Positions 28,450 to 37,307 of a stretch of DNA of 64,000 nt are shown one piece after another. The translations under genes and the position numbers were made by a program. Positions within the stretch are counted from its first letter, which is position 1. Each line of letters begins with the position of its first letter. The notes beneath the pieces were generated by a model. The model was not told where the DNA came from and did not search any database. It worked only from the letters and a program-made list of their open reading frames with translations. This stretch comes from Deinococcus frigens DSM 12807 (GTDB lineage: Bacteria > Deinococcota > Deinococci > Deinococcales > Deinococcaceae), in assembly GCF_000701425.1 (NCBI RefSeq), contig NZ_JNIW01000013.1, positions 25,146 to 89,145 of the forward strand, given 5' to 3'.

Positions 28450-28485
28450 CTCCCTTTCCCCTGCGGGGGAGGACCGGGTGAGGGG
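28450..28485. repeat. Short palindromic intergenic repeat (CTCCCTTTCCCC-type)
   Basis: TCTCCCTTTCCCCTGCGGGG followed by GAGGACCGGGTGAGGG closely resembles a palindromic intergenic repeat common in many GC-rich bacteria (CCCTCTCCC...GGAGAGGG...GGGTGAGGG). Identification rests on memory of that consensus. Confidence 0.45.
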
Positions 28486-28526
28486 GCGCGTGACTGCTCA
28501 GTCGCCCCCGACCAGAGGAGGTCCCC

Positions 28527-29513
28527 ATGTCCTATCTGCTCAGAAAGCTGGGCATCTTTGTGTTTACGCTGTGGGTGGCCGCCACCCTCAACTTCATCCT
28601 GCCGCGCCTGGTGCCGGGCGACCCCGTGAGCGTGATGCTCGCCAAGTATCAGGGCCGCCTGGACCCGTCTGCGGTGGACGCGCTGAAGATCGCCTACGGT
28701 CTGAATGACCTGGGCAGTCCGATCTCGCAGTATTTTACCTACCTGGGCAACCTGCTGCGCGGCGATTTCGGGCGCTCGATCAGTCTGTTTCCCACGCCGG
28801 TGATCGACGTGGTGCTGCGGGCGCTGCCATACACGCTGGGGCTGGTGGGGATTACCACCATCATCTCGTTCGTGCTGGGCAGTGGACTGGGCCTGTACAG
28901 CGGCTGGCGGCGCGGGCGGGCCGGGGCCGACGCGGTGGTGCCGGCAGCGCTGTTCCTGAGTTCGATGCCGTACTTCTGGTTTGGGCTGCTGCTGCTCTAC
29001 GTCCTCGCCTTTCAGCTCAAATGGTTTCCGCTGAGCGGCGCGCTGGACCCGTTTCCGGGCGACGCCTACAGCGCGGGGTGGTGGAGTTCGCTGGCACGGC
29101 ACGCGGTGTTGCCGGTGCTGACCATTCTGGTCACGTCGGTGGGCGGCTGGCTGATCACCATGCGCAACAACGTGATCAGCGTCGCCAGCGAGGATTACCT
29201 GGCGTTTGCCCGCGCCAAGGGCCTGAGTGAGGGGCGCATCGTCAACCGCTACGTACTCAGGAATGCCCTGCTGCCCAGCTTCACGGCCTTCGGGATGTCG
29301 CTGGGCTTCGTGGTGGGCGGTTCGATCCTCACCGAGATCGTCTTCTCGTATCCGGGCCTGGGCTATTACCTGTACCAGTCGGTGACCAATCTGGATTACC
29401 CGCTGATGCAGGCGCTGTTTTTCTTTATCGCGCTGGCGGTGCTGCTGGCCAACTTGCTGGTGGACCTGATCAACGTCATTCTCGATCCGCGCATCCGGGA
29501 GGGCCGGGCATGA
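28527..29513 (+). CDS. ABC transporter permease, DppB family
   Basis: A 328-residue inner-membrane permease with six membrane segments. The N-terminus MSYLLRKLGIFVFTLWVAATL and LVPGDPVSVMLAKY are family-typical. The EAA loop is AFARAKGLSEGRIVNRYVLRNALLP, and the end is VILDPRIREGRA. AGAGGAGG precedes the ATG. Its GCATGA overlap with the next gene shows coupling to the fused permease-ATPase. Confidence 0.92.
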   Translation: MSYLLRKLGIFVFTLWVAATLNFILPRLVPGDPVSVMLAKYQGRLDPSAVDALKIAYGLNDLGSPISQYFTYLGNLLRGDFGRSISLFPTPVIDVVLRALPYTLGLVGITTIISFVLGSGLGLYSGWRRGRAGADAVVPAALFLSSMPYFWFGLLLLYVLAFQLKWFPLSGALDPFPGDAYSAGWWSSLARHAVLPVLTILVTSVGGWLITMRNNVISVASEDYLAFARAKGLSEGRIVNRYVLRNALLPSFTAFGMSLGFVVGGSILTEIVFSYPGLGYYLYQSVTNLDYPLMQALFFFIALAVLLANLLVDLINVILDPRIREGRA

Positions 29514-31564
29514 CGGCGGTGATTCCGGCGGCCACCGTGCCGCGCCGCGCCTGGAAGAATACATCTCTGGGCCGCTTTTTCCGCAACCCGCGCAGTGTGG
29601 CGGGGGCGGGGCTGCTGTTGCTGTTCGTGCTGCTGGCGCTGCTGGCTCCGGTGCTGACGCCGTACAATCCCAACTCACTCCAGTTTGACGCCTTTATGGG
29701 CTTCTCGGCGCAGCATCCGTTGGGGACCACGGCCCTGGGTCAGGACATCTTCTCGCAGTTCGTGTACGGCGCGCGGCTGACGCTGCTGGTAGGCTCCGCA
29801 GCGGGACTCATCGCCACCTTCCTGAGCGTGACCTTCGGGCTGGCCGCCGCCTACTTCGGCGGGCGGGTGGACGAGGCGATCAACACGCTGATCAACGTCT
29901 TTTTAGTCTTGCCGGGGCTGCCGCTGATCATCGTGGCCGCCGCCTTTATCCGCGGCGGCGGGGTCTGGCCGGTGATTCTGGTCATCGGCCTGACCGGCTG
30001 GGCCTTTGGGGCGCGGGTGCTGCGCTCGCAGGCGCTGGCGCTGCGCGAGCGCGACTTTATCGCGGCGGCGACGGTGGCGGGCGAGGGACCGATCCGCATC
30101 ATCTTCGTGGAAATGTTGCCCAACATGGCGGGATTGATCGCCGCCAATTTCTTCGGCGCGGCCCTGTACGCCGTTCTTTCCGAGGCGGGCCTGTCGTTCA
30201 TCGGCGTGGGCGACGTGTCGCTGGTGACCTGGGGAACCATGCTGTACTGGGCGCAGGCCAAGGGTGCACTCCTTCAAGGCGCGTGGTGGTGGGTGGCCCT
30301 GCCGGGCCTGAGCATCGCGCTGCTGGGCACATCGTTCGCGCTGCTGAATTTCGCGGTGGACGAGATCAGCAATCCCAAGCTGGGCGGAGGACGGCTGAAA
30401 ATGCCGCGCCGCACTGTGTCTGCTGCTGGTCCCGCGCCCGTGGCCGGTGACGCCCTGCTCGCCATCAACGATCTGAACGTCGGCTACGTGACGCCCACCG
30501 GAACTGTGCGGGCCGTGCGCGACGTGACTTTAGAAGTTCAGCCGGGCGAGCTGCTGGGACTGGCCGGGGAGTCCGGCTGCGGCAAGAGCACGCTGGCCTT
30601 TGCCGCCACCCGGTTGCTCGATCCCCCCGGCGCGGTGCTGGGCGGCTCAGTGCGGCTGGCCGAACATGATCTGCTGGCCCTGTCGCCGGAAGAACTGCGG
30701 CAGGTGCGCTGGAAGGAATTCAGCATCGTGTTCCAGGCGTCCATGAGCGTGCTGAATCCGGTCCTGAAAATCCGCGAGCAGGTCTACGACGCCATGCAGG
30801 CCCACGGCGTGACCGACAAGGCCAAACTGGACGCCCGCGCCCGCGAGCTGTTCGATCTGGTGGGCATCCAGACCTCTTACCTGGACGCCTACCCGCACCA
30901 GCTCTCGGGCGGCATGAAACAGCGGGTGGTAATCGCCATCGCGCTGGCGCTGGAACCCAAGCTGATCGTGATGGATGAGCCGACGACGGCGCTGGACGTG
31001 GTGGTGCAGCGACAGATCTTGCAGGAGATCAACGACGTGCGCCGCCGCCTGGGCATCAGCATCATCTTCATCACGCACGACCTGTCGCTGCTGGTAGAGA
31101 TGAGTGACCGCGTGGCGATCATGTACGCCGGGGAAGTGGTGGAGCAGGCCCCCGCACATCAGCTCTACGCCCACCCGGCGCACCCCTATACCCAGCAACT
31201 GATGAACTCGTTTCCGCCGATGACCGGCCCCAGGACGCGCCGCAGCGGCATTCCCGGCAAGCCGCCGCCGTTGAGCGCCGAGATCGTCGGTTGCCCCTTT
31301 TTTGAGCGCTGCACTAAGCGGATGCCCGGCGTGTGCGACGTCAAGCCCCTCCAGACCTTCCCGGTGGCCGAACACCAGACGGCGGCGTGCTTCCTGTACG
31401 ATCCCACCGTCTCGCCCGCCCTCAAGGGAAATGCCATCCGGGAGAGTCAGATCAACGCAGGCCAGAGCAATGCAGGCCAGATCAGCGCAGGCCAGATCAG
31501 CGCAGGCCAGATCAGCGCAGGGGAGGTGAGCCGTGAGCCAGCCCGTAACGCCAAGCTCAACTGA
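29510..31564 (+). CDS. Fused ABC permease and ATPase (DppC-DppD fusion)
   Basis: A 684-residue fusion of two transporter subunits normally encoded separately. Residues 1-290 are a DppC-type permease (FFRNPRSVAGAGLLLLFVLL, HPLGTTALGQDIFSQ, EAA loop RERDFIAAATVAGEGPIRI, EAGLSFIGVGD). After a short linker (about 290-315), residues 318-645 are a DppD-type ATPase: Walker A GESGCGKST, signature LSGGMKQR, Walker B LIVMDEPTTALD, H-loop THD, and the oligopeptide C-terminal Cys motif CPFFERCTKRMPGVC. The last 40 residues hold five 5-residue repeats (QISAG). The 4-base overlap with the upstream permease and one uninterrupted frame support a real fusion. Confidence 0.92.
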   Translation: MTAVIPAATVPRRAWKNTSLGRFFRNPRSVAGAGLLLLFVLLALLAPVLTPYNPNSLQFDAFMGFSAQHPLGTTALGQDIFSQFVYGARLTLLVGSAAGLIATFLSVTFGLAAAYFGGRVDEAINTLINVFLVLPGLPLIIVAAAFIRGGGVWPVILVIGLTGWAFGARVLRSQALALRERDFIAAATVAGEGPIRIIFVEMLPNMAGLIAANFFGAALYAVLSEAGLSFIGVGDVSLVTWGTMLYWAQAKGALLQGAWWWVALPGLSIALLGTSFALLNFAVDEISNPKLGGGRLKMPRRTVSAAGPAPVAGDALLAINDLNVGYVTPTGTVRAVRDVTLEVQPGELLGLAGESGCGKSTLAFAATRLLDPPGAVLGGSVRLAEHDLLALSPEELRQVRWKEFSIVFQASMSVLNPVLKIREQVYDAMQAHGVTDKAKLDARARELFDLVGIQTSYLDAYPHQLSGGMKQRVVIAIALALEPKLIVMDEPTTALDVVVQRQILQEINDVRRRLGISIIFITHDLSLLVEMSDRVAIMYAGEVVEQAPAHQLYAHPAHPYTQQLMNSFPPMTGPRTRRSGIPGKPPPLSAEIVGCPFFERCTKRMPGVCDVKPLQTFPVAEHQTAACFLYDPTVSPALKGNAIRESQINAGQSNAGQISAGQISAGQISAGEVSREPARNAKLN
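31448..31522 (+). repeat. 15-bp tandem repeat inside the permease-ATPase C-terminus
   Basis: Five adjacent 15-base units, the last three nearly identical (CAGATCAGCGCAGGC), encode QINAG, QSNAG and three QISAG. The last units are almost identical, which indicates recent expansion. Confidence 0.92.
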
Positions 31565-32582
31565 GGTCCAATCCCCGCCGTCCTCTGCGCCCAACACGCT
31601 GGAAATCGTGAACCTCCGCAAGGTGTTCGGCACGCGCGGCAAGGCCGGCGGGGTGGTGGCCGTCAACGACGTGTCCTTTGCCATCGCGCGCGGCGAGGTG
31701 CTGGGGCTGGTGGGCGAGTCGGGCAGCGGCAAGAGCACGATCGCCCGCCTGATCGCGCACCTGTACACGCCTACGGCGGGGGAGATTCGCCTGGGCGGGC
31801 AGCCGGTGCCGAACAGATTGGGCGGCGCGGCCCTGCGGAAGTTCCGCAAGCACGTTCAGATGATCTTTCAGGACCCGTATGCCAGCCTCAACCCATTGCA
31901 TCCGGTGCGCTACACGCTGTCCAGGCCGCTAAAGATTCACGGGCTGGCGCGCGGCAACACCGACGCGCAGGTGGGTTCGCTGCTGGAGCGGGTGGGCCTG
32001 TCGCCCGCCGCTACCTATATCGCCAAACGCCCCTTCGAGCTGTCGGGCGGCCAGCGCCAGCGCGTCGGCATCGCCCGCGCCCTGGCCGCCAGCCCCGAGC
32101 TGATCCTGGCCGACGAGCCGACCTCGGCGCTGGACGTGAGCATCCGCCTGGACGTGATGAACCTGATGCTGGACCTCAAGGATCAGGAGGGGCTGAGCAT
32201 GCTGTTCATCACGCACGATCTGGCCGGGGCGCGCTATATGTCGGACCGGGTCGCCGTGCTGTACGCCGGAACGCTGGTGGAAATCGGCCCCGCCGTGGAG
32301 GTCATCGATCGCCCGCAGCACCCGTATACCCAGCTCTTAAAAAGCGCCGCTCCAAAGCCCGACGCGGGACTGGTGCCGGAGGAAATCGAGGCCAGGGGCG
32401 AGGTGCCAGACCTGAAAACCCTGCCGCCCGGCTGCCCCTTCGAGCCGCGCTGCCCCCACGCCATGCCCGAATGCAAGGACGGCCTGCCGAAGATGTACGA
32501 CGTGGGCGGTGGGCATACCGCGCGCTGCATCCTGCACGATCCGGCGATCCGGGCGCGGAAACAGGGGCTGGTGGGGGTTTGA
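31533..32582 (+). CDS. ABC transporter ATPase, DppF/OppF family
   Basis: A 349-residue ATP-binding subunit, partner of the fused ATPase. Walker A GESGSGKST, Q-loop QMIFQDPYASLNP, signature LSGGQRQRVGIARALA, Walker B LILADEPTSALD, THD, then the C-terminal CPFEPRCPHAMPECKD region. The GTG at 31533 has GGGAGG 6 bases upstream, so the gene overlaps the end of the fusion gene by 32 bases in another frame. This completes the transporter. Confidence 0.92.
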   Translation: MSQPVTPSSTEVQSPPSSAPNTLEIVNLRKVFGTRGKAGGVVAVNDVSFAIARGEVLGLVGESGSGKSTIARLIAHLYTPTAGEIRLGGQPVPNRLGGAALRKFRKHVQMIFQDPYASLNPLHPVRYTLSRPLKIHGLARGNTDAQVGSLLERVGLSPAATYIAKRPFELSGGQRQRVGIARALAASPELILADEPTSALDVSIRLDVMNLMLDLKDQEGLSMLFITHDLAGARYMSDRVAVLYAGTLVEIGPAVEVIDRPQHPYTQLLKSAAPKPDAGLVPEEIEARGEVPDLKTLPPGCPFEPRCPHAMPECKDGLPKMYDVGGGHTARCILHDPAIRARKQGLVGV

Positions 32583-32622
32583 GCCGCAACGAGTCCAGGT
32601 TCCCGAAAGAGAAACTGACCTG

Positions 32623-33342
32623 ATGCGTGTCGCCACGGTGGAACAGCTTCTGGACGTGCTGGACGGTCGGTTCGAGGGTGGCTCGGACCTGACCAGGCGC
32701 GGGGCCGTCGATCCCTGGCAACAGATCTTTACCCGCACGGATCATCCACTCAATTCCAACCTGCCCGATGTCAATCTGCTGGACTGGCGCGCGGCGGGTC
32801 TGCTGTCCGGCGGCGAAGGTCTTACCGCGCTGGACATTGGCTGCGGGCTGGGGCGCAACACCCGCTGGCTGGCGGGACAGGGCTACCGCGCGACGGGAGT
32901 GGATCTTTCTGCATTTGCCGTGCGTCAGGCCAGGCAACGGATTGTCGAAGCCGAGGCAACGTTTCTGGAAGGCGATTTCCTGCGTGAAAGCATGCCCGGC
33001 AGCTCCTTCGATGCGGTCTACGATTCCGGCTGCTTTCACCATCTCCCGCCGCACCGCAGACTGTCATATCTGAATGCGCTGCTGGCCTGCCTGAAACCTG
33101 GCGGCCTGTTCGGCATCTGCACCTTCGCGGCGGGAAAGATGGGCAGCGAGGTGGATGACCTGACGCTGTTCAGGCAGGGCAAACTCGAAGGGGGCCTGGG
33201 TTACAGCGCGGACGATCTGCGGGAAATTTTTGCTGATCTGGAACCGCTGGACAGCCGCCCGTTGCGCCCACTTCAGAGTGCCGATGAACCCGCGTTCACG
33301 GTGGATTTTCTTAGCGCCGCACTCTTTCGCCGCCCTCTGTAA
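32623..33342 (+). CDS. Class I SAM-dependent methyltransferase
   Basis: A 239-residue methyltransferase. LTALDIGCGLGRNTRWLAGQG is the SAM-binding glycine motif; GVDLSAF is motif post I; FDAVYDSGCFHHLPPHRR is motif II/III; LKPGGLFGICTF follows. The N-terminal FTRTDHPLNSNLPD resembles thiopurine- or tellurite-type methyltransferases, but the substrate is unknown. I chose the ATG at 32623, where the conserved region begins; the ribosome site is weak. It lies between the transporter and the glycosidase gene, so it is probably co-transcribed. Confidence 0.8.
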   Translation: MRVATVEQLLDVLDGRFEGGSDLTRRGAVDPWQQIFTRTDHPLNSNLPDVNLLDWRAAGLLSGGEGLTALDIGCGLGRNTRWLAGQGYRATGVDLSAFAVRQARQRIVEAEATFLEGDFLRESMPGSSFDAVYDSGCFHHLPPHRRLSYLNALLACLKPGGLFGICTFAAGKMGSEVDDLTLFRQGKLEGGLGYSADDLREIFADLEPLDSRPLRPLQSADEPAFTVDFLSAALFRRPL

Positions 33343-33397
33343 AGGCCCCACACTTCCCCAAGACACTTCTTCAAAACACTTCCCCAAGGACGTTCAC

Positions 33398-34681
33398 ATG
33401 GCCCAGGTCAAACTCGCCTACATCGGCGGCGGCAGCACCCGCGCGCCCGGCACCGTCGCCTCGTTCATTCGCCAGGCCGCCAACTTCGCCGGTTCGGAAA
33501 TCGTTTTACAGGACCTGGATGAGGAGCGGCTCGATCTGGTCTGCCGCCTGTCGCGCAAGATGGCGCAGGCGCAGGGCGCGGATATTAAAATCACCGCCAC
33601 CACTGACAGAAAGGCTGCGCTGGACGGCTGCGACGGCGTGCTGTCCAGCTACCGCCCCGGCGGCTTCGAGGCGCGGTACACAGACGAGCACATTCCCCTG
33701 AGCCACGGCGTCATCGGGCAGGAGACGCAGGGCGCGGGCGGTTTTTTCATGGCGCTGCGGGCGGTGCATGTGGCGCGCGGGCTGGTGGACGACATGCAGG
33801 CGGTCTGTCCCGACGCCATCCTGTTTAACTACACCAATCCCGTGAACATCGTGGCGCAGGCGGTGGCGGACCACTCGCCCATTCGGGTGGTGTCGCTGTG
33901 CGAGGGGCCGATTGTGTTTCCCGGCGAACTCGCGGAGCTGGCCGGGCTGGACCCCGGCAAGGTGCGGGCCGTGATGCTGGGCCTCAACCACGCCTGCTGG
34001 AGCGTGGAGGCCGAGTACGGTGGCCAGCCGATGCTCCCGGTGCTGGCGCAGAAGCTGGCCGAGGGCATACCGGACGACTGGGCGCGGCGCTGGGTGGACC
34101 TGGCAGTGACGATGAACAGCCTGCCCGCCTCGTACATGAAGTACTACTATTTCGAGCGCGAGATGCTGGCCGAGCTGAGCGCCAGGCCCACCACCCGCGC
34201 GCAGGACATTCTGGCCGACGTGCCGAGCTACTGGCAGCACTACCGCGAGCAACTGGAGGCCAGAAATCCGACGCTGGAGCCGGAGCTGTCGCGCGGCGGC
34301 ATCTTTGAGCTGGAGGTGGCGGTGAACGTGATGGACGCCGTGTTCAACGACAAAGGGGAGATCTGGCCGACGAACGTGGTGAACGGCGGCGCGATTGCCG
34401 ATTTCGCGGACTCGCAGGTGGTGGAGGTGCCGTGCCTGGTGGACCGTCAGGGGGTGCGGCCCATCGCGGGCTACCGGGTGCCGTCGCCCGTGCGCGGGTT
34501 GCTCTCGGCGCTGGGCGAATACCAGCAACTGGCCGCCGACGCCGCCTGGGACGGCACGCGCAGGCAGGCCATCCAGGCGCTGACCAGCAACCCGCTGGTG
34601 CGGACGCTGCCGCTGGCGCAGACGCTGTATGACGAGCTGGCCCGCGCCCACCGTGGTCATCTGCCGGAGCGGCTGTGGTGA
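33398..34681 (+). CDS. GH4-family NAD-dependent glycosidase
   Basis: A 427-residue member of glycoside hydrolase family 4, which cleaves glycosides by an NAD+- and Mn2+-dependent oxidation-elimination route. The Rossmann start LAYIGGGSTRAPG binds NAD; ILFNYTNPVNIVAQ, LCEGPI (metal-binding Cys) and GLNHACWSVE (metal-binding His) are family signatures. The motif CEGP differs from CNxP or CHxx of the well-known phospho-beta- and alpha-glucosidases, so substrate is open. ATG 33398 follows CCCCAAGGA. The stop overlaps the NagB-like gene. Context suggests GlcNAc-containing disaccharides, possibly phosphorylated. Confidence 0.85.
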   Translation: MAQVKLAYIGGGSTRAPGTVASFIRQAANFAGSEIVLQDLDEERLDLVCRLSRKMAQAQGADIKITATTDRKAALDGCDGVLSSYRPGGFEARYTDEHIPLSHGVIGQETQGAGGFFMALRAVHVARGLVDDMQAVCPDAILFNYTNPVNIVAQAVADHSPIRVVSLCEGPIVFPGELAELAGLDPGKVRAVMLGLNHACWSVEAEYGGQPMLPVLAQKLAEGIPDDWARRWVDLAVTMNSLPASYMKYYYFEREMLAELSARPTTRAQDILADVPSYWQHYREQLEARNPTLEPELSRGGIFELEVAVNVMDAVFNDKGEIWPTNVVNGGAIADFADSQVVEVPCLVDRQGVRPIAGYRVPSPVRGLLSALGEYQQLAADAAWDGTRRQAIQALTSNPLVRTLPLAQTLYDELARAHRGHLPERLW

Positions 34682-35370
34682 GCGAGGTCACGCTGGACAT
34701 TCAACCGGACGCCGAACGGCTCGCGGCGGCGGCGGCTGACTACATCGCCACGCGGGTCAGGGCAAAACCCGACCTGAGCATCCTGGTGGCGACGGGCAAC
34801 ACGCCCATGCCCGCCTACGCGGAGCTGGCGCGGCGGGTGGCGGTGGGTGCGGTGGATTTCAGCCGTGTGACCGCTGTGCAGCTCGACGAATACCTGGGCG
34901 TGTCCGGGAGCGATCCGCGCAGCCTGTGGGGCTGGATGGAGCGGTCGTTCGTGGAACCGCTGGGCATCACGCGCGCGGTCCGGCTGGAAGACCCGGCGCA
35001 GTTTGAAGCTGAGATTGCCCGGCTCGGCGGCCTCGATCTGGCGATTCTGGGGCTGGGGCCGAACGGACACCTGGGCTTCAACGAACCACCAAGTCAGCCG
35101 GACGCGCCCACGCGCACGCTGGAGCTGACGCCCGCGAGTCTGGCGAGCAATGCGGCGTACTGGGGAGAACTGGCCGTGCCGACGGGGGCGATCACGGCGG
35201 GCATGGACGTCATCCTGGCTGCGCGCGCCTGCCTGCTGCTGGTCAGTGGGGCGCACAAGCGGGCCATCCTGCGCGCCGCCCTGGAGGGGCCGCAAACGCC
35301 CGCCGTCCCCGCCTCCTTTCTGAGACGCACGGCGCTGACCGTCATTGCGGACGGGGCGGCCTGGACGTGA
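34678..35370 (+). CDS. nagB: Glucosamine-6-phosphate deaminase-like sugar isomerase
   Basis: A 230-residue NagB/RpiA-fold protein. LVATGNTPMPAYAELARR is the phosphate-binding glycine loop (usually TGxTP); AVQLDEYLG holds the base Asp; LAILGLGPNGHLGFNEPP is the strongly conserved deaminase motif with catalytic His; ITAGMDVILAARACLLLVSGAHKR follows. It would turn glucosamine-6-phosphate into fructose-6-phosphate and ammonia. Start is GTG at 34678 (or the adjacent 34675); CCGGAG lies upstream. It is coupled by 4-base overlaps on both sides to the GH4 and kinase genes. The symbol is by homology; no nagA accompanies it. Confidence 0.85.
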   Translation: MSEVTLDIQPDAERLAAAAADYIATRVRAKPDLSILVATGNTPMPAYAELARRVAVGAVDFSRVTAVQLDEYLGVSGSDPRSLWGWMERSFVEPLGITRAVRLEDPAQFEAEIARLGGLDLAILGLGPNGHLGFNEPPSQPDAPTRTLELTPASLASNAAYWGELAVPTGAITAGMDVILAARACLLLVSGAHKRAILRAALEGPQTPAVPASFLRRTALTVIADGAAWT

Positions 35371-36347
35371 GCGGGCTGGTGCTGGGCATCGACGCGGGAA
35401 ACACCAAGACCATCGCCCTTATCGCCGATATGGCGGGGCAGGTCCTGGGCTGGGGGCGCGCGGGGCGCAGCAACATCTACGTGCAACCGGCCCGCGCGCT
35501 GGCCGCCCTGGAAACAGCCGTCACGCGGGCCAGGCAAAGCGCGGGGCTGGAGGGCGCGCCATTCGGTGCCCTGACCCTCAGCGCCGCCGGGGCCGACTGG
35601 CCCGAGGACTTCACTGTGCTGGCAGCCACATTGAAGCGCTGGAACTGGGCCACGCGCGCAGAGGTGGTCAATGACGCGGTGGGGGCGCTCCGGGCGGGTT
35701 CCCTGGCGGGGACCGGCGTCACGGTGGTCTGCGGCACCAGCGCGGGCATCGCGGCGCGTTCGTCCGGCGGCGCGGTCTGGCACACCAGCTACTGGCAGGA
35801 GCCGGAAGGGGCCACACAACTGGCCGAACACGCCCTGCGCGCCGTGTACCGCGCCGAACTGGGCATCGACCCGCCCACGGCCCTGACCGCGCCGGTGCTG
35901 GCCTTTTTCGGCTGCCCGGATGTGACGGCGCTGCTGCATTCCTTCACCCGTCGGAGCCGCCGCTCGCCCCGGCATCTGGGCCGCCTCGCGCGGGTTCTCC
36001 TCGATCAGGCCGACGCAGGGGACCCTGCCAGCCTCCGCATCGTGCAAAAACACGGCGCGTCGCTGGGCGACTACGCGCTGGCCGCCGCCCGCAAAGTCGG
36101 TCTGGACGGCGACTATCTGCTGACCACATCCGGCGGGGTGATGCGCCACACGTCGTCCATCCTGCGCGACGCCCTGCTGGCGCGGGTGCGCGCGGAGCAT
36201 TCGCAGGTCCGCTGGCAGGCCAGCCACCACGAACCCGTCTTTGGGGCGCTGCTGCTGGCGCTGGAGGGGGCGGGCGTGACCGTGGGCGAAACCGTGTTCC
36301 GGCGGCTGGAAGAGACCTGCCCGGACGAGGCGCTGTTCCTGACCTGA
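35367..36347 (+). CDS. BadF/BadG-type ATPase, probable N-acetylglucosamine kinase
   Basis: A 326-residue ASKHA-fold kinase. LVLGIDAGNTKTIALIAD is the phosphate 1 motif; GVTVVCGTSAGIAARS phosphate 2; LLTTSGGVMRH the adenosine motif region. This family includes N-acetylglucosamine and glucosamine kinases. With the NagB-like deaminase and glycosidases in one operon it most likely phosphorylates GlcNAc or glucosamine released inside the cell. GTG start overlaps the previous stop by 4 bases. Confidence 0.85.
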   Translation: MSGLVLGIDAGNTKTIALIADMAGQVLGWGRAGRSNIYVQPARALAALETAVTRARQSAGLEGAPFGALTLSAAGADWPEDFTVLAATLKRWNWATRAEVVNDAVGALRAGSLAGTGVTVVCGTSAGIAARSSGGAVWHTSYWQEPEGATQLAEHALRAVYRAELGIDPPTALTAPVLAFFGCPDVTALLHSFTRRSRRSPRHLGRLARVLLDQADAGDPASLRIVQKHGASLGDYALAAARKVGLDGDYLLTTSGGVMRHTSSILRDALLARVRAEHSQVRWQASHHEPVFGALLLALEGAGVTVGETVFRRLEETCPDEALFLT

Positions 36348-36376
36348 ACTTCTCTCTCAAAACGACCAAGGAGCCT

Positions 36377-37234
36377 ATGCCCACCCCTGACCTGACGTCC
36401 AACGCGCTGAGCCTCAGCGCCCTGTACATCTACCCCATCAAATCGGCGGGCGGCGTCTCCCTCCAGCATTCCGGGATCGGGCCGCGTGGCCTGACGCATG
36501 ACCGCCGCTGGATGGTCATCACTGCGGCGGGGAAACCCGTGACCCAGCGCGAGTTTTCCAGCATGCGGCTGATCGAGGTGGCGCTGGAAGACGGCGGACT
36601 GCGCGTCACCGCCCCTGACATGCCTGCCCTGTCCGTGCCGTGGCAGCCGCAGGGCAGCCGGCGCGCAGTGGACATGTGGGGCGATCCACTGAGCGGCGTA
36701 AGCGTTTCGGCACAGGCGACGGGCTGGATCAGCGCTTACCTGGGCGGCGACCTTGATCTGGTCTACCTGCCCGACGACGCCCAGCGCTGGCAACCCAGCT
36801 TCAAGCCGTTCAACTCCCTCCTGAGCTTTGTGGACGGCAATCCCTTCCACCTGATCAGCGAGGCGTCGCTGGCCGGGTTCAACCGGCATCTGACGCGCCC
36901 GGTGGGCCACGCCGAGTTCCGTCCGAATCTGGTGGTCAGCGGCGGCGCGGCGTATGCCGAGGACTTCTGGCGGCGCGTCCGCATTGGCGCAGTGGACTAC
37001 GAAGTCGTGGAAAGCTGCGCGCGGTGCGCCATCCTGAACGTGCTGCCCGACGGCACGCGCGGGTCCGAGCCGTTGCGGACGCTGGCGCGGGTCCGGCGGC
37101 ATGGGCAAGCCGCCGTCTTCGGGCAGCATCTGGTGCAGGACGCCCCGTTTGAGGAGCGCGCCGGACAGCTCCGGGTGGGCGACGCCGTGCAGGTGACCGG
37201 GGTGGCCGAGACGGTCAATCCGGTCTATACGTGA
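36377..37234 (+). CDS. MOSC-domain protein (molybdenum cofactor/sulfurase C-terminal type)
   Basis: A 285-residue protein with a MOSC N-terminal beta-barrel (LSALYIYPIKSAGGVSL, GLTHDRRWMVI, PVTQREFSSMRLI) and a MOSC domain ending in ESCARCAILNVLPDGTRGSEPLRTL, containing the conserved Cys. Relatives include YcbX and mARC, which reduce N-hydroxylated compounds using the molybdenum cofactor. AAGGAG precedes the ATG. Its presence between amino-sugar genes is unexplained; it may only share the transcript. Confidence 0.88.
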   Translation: MPTPDLTSNALSLSALYIYPIKSAGGVSLQHSGIGPRGLTHDRRWMVITAAGKPVTQREFSSMRLIEVALEDGGLRVTAPDMPALSVPWQPQGSRRAVDMWGDPLSGVSVSAQATGWISAYLGGDLDLVYLPDDAQRWQPSFKPFNSLLSFVDGNPFHLISEASLAGFNRHLTRPVGHAEFRPNLVVSGGAAYAEDFWRRVRIGAVDYEVVESCARCAILNVLPDGTRGSEPLRTLARVRRHGQAAVFGQHLVQDAPFEERAGQLRVGDAVQVTGVAETVNPVYT

Positions 37235-37307
37235 AAAGTCTATACGTAAAAAGTAGGGGCGCGGCCAGCCGCCTCTCCCCGGGCCAGCCGGGTCAGGAGG
37301 AGTCTGT

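Noticed and set aside
37222..37252. Direct repeat TCTATACGT(G/A)AAAAG around the MOSC stop codon
   Set aside because: Only two short copies; could be chance or a single duplication, with no evident function.
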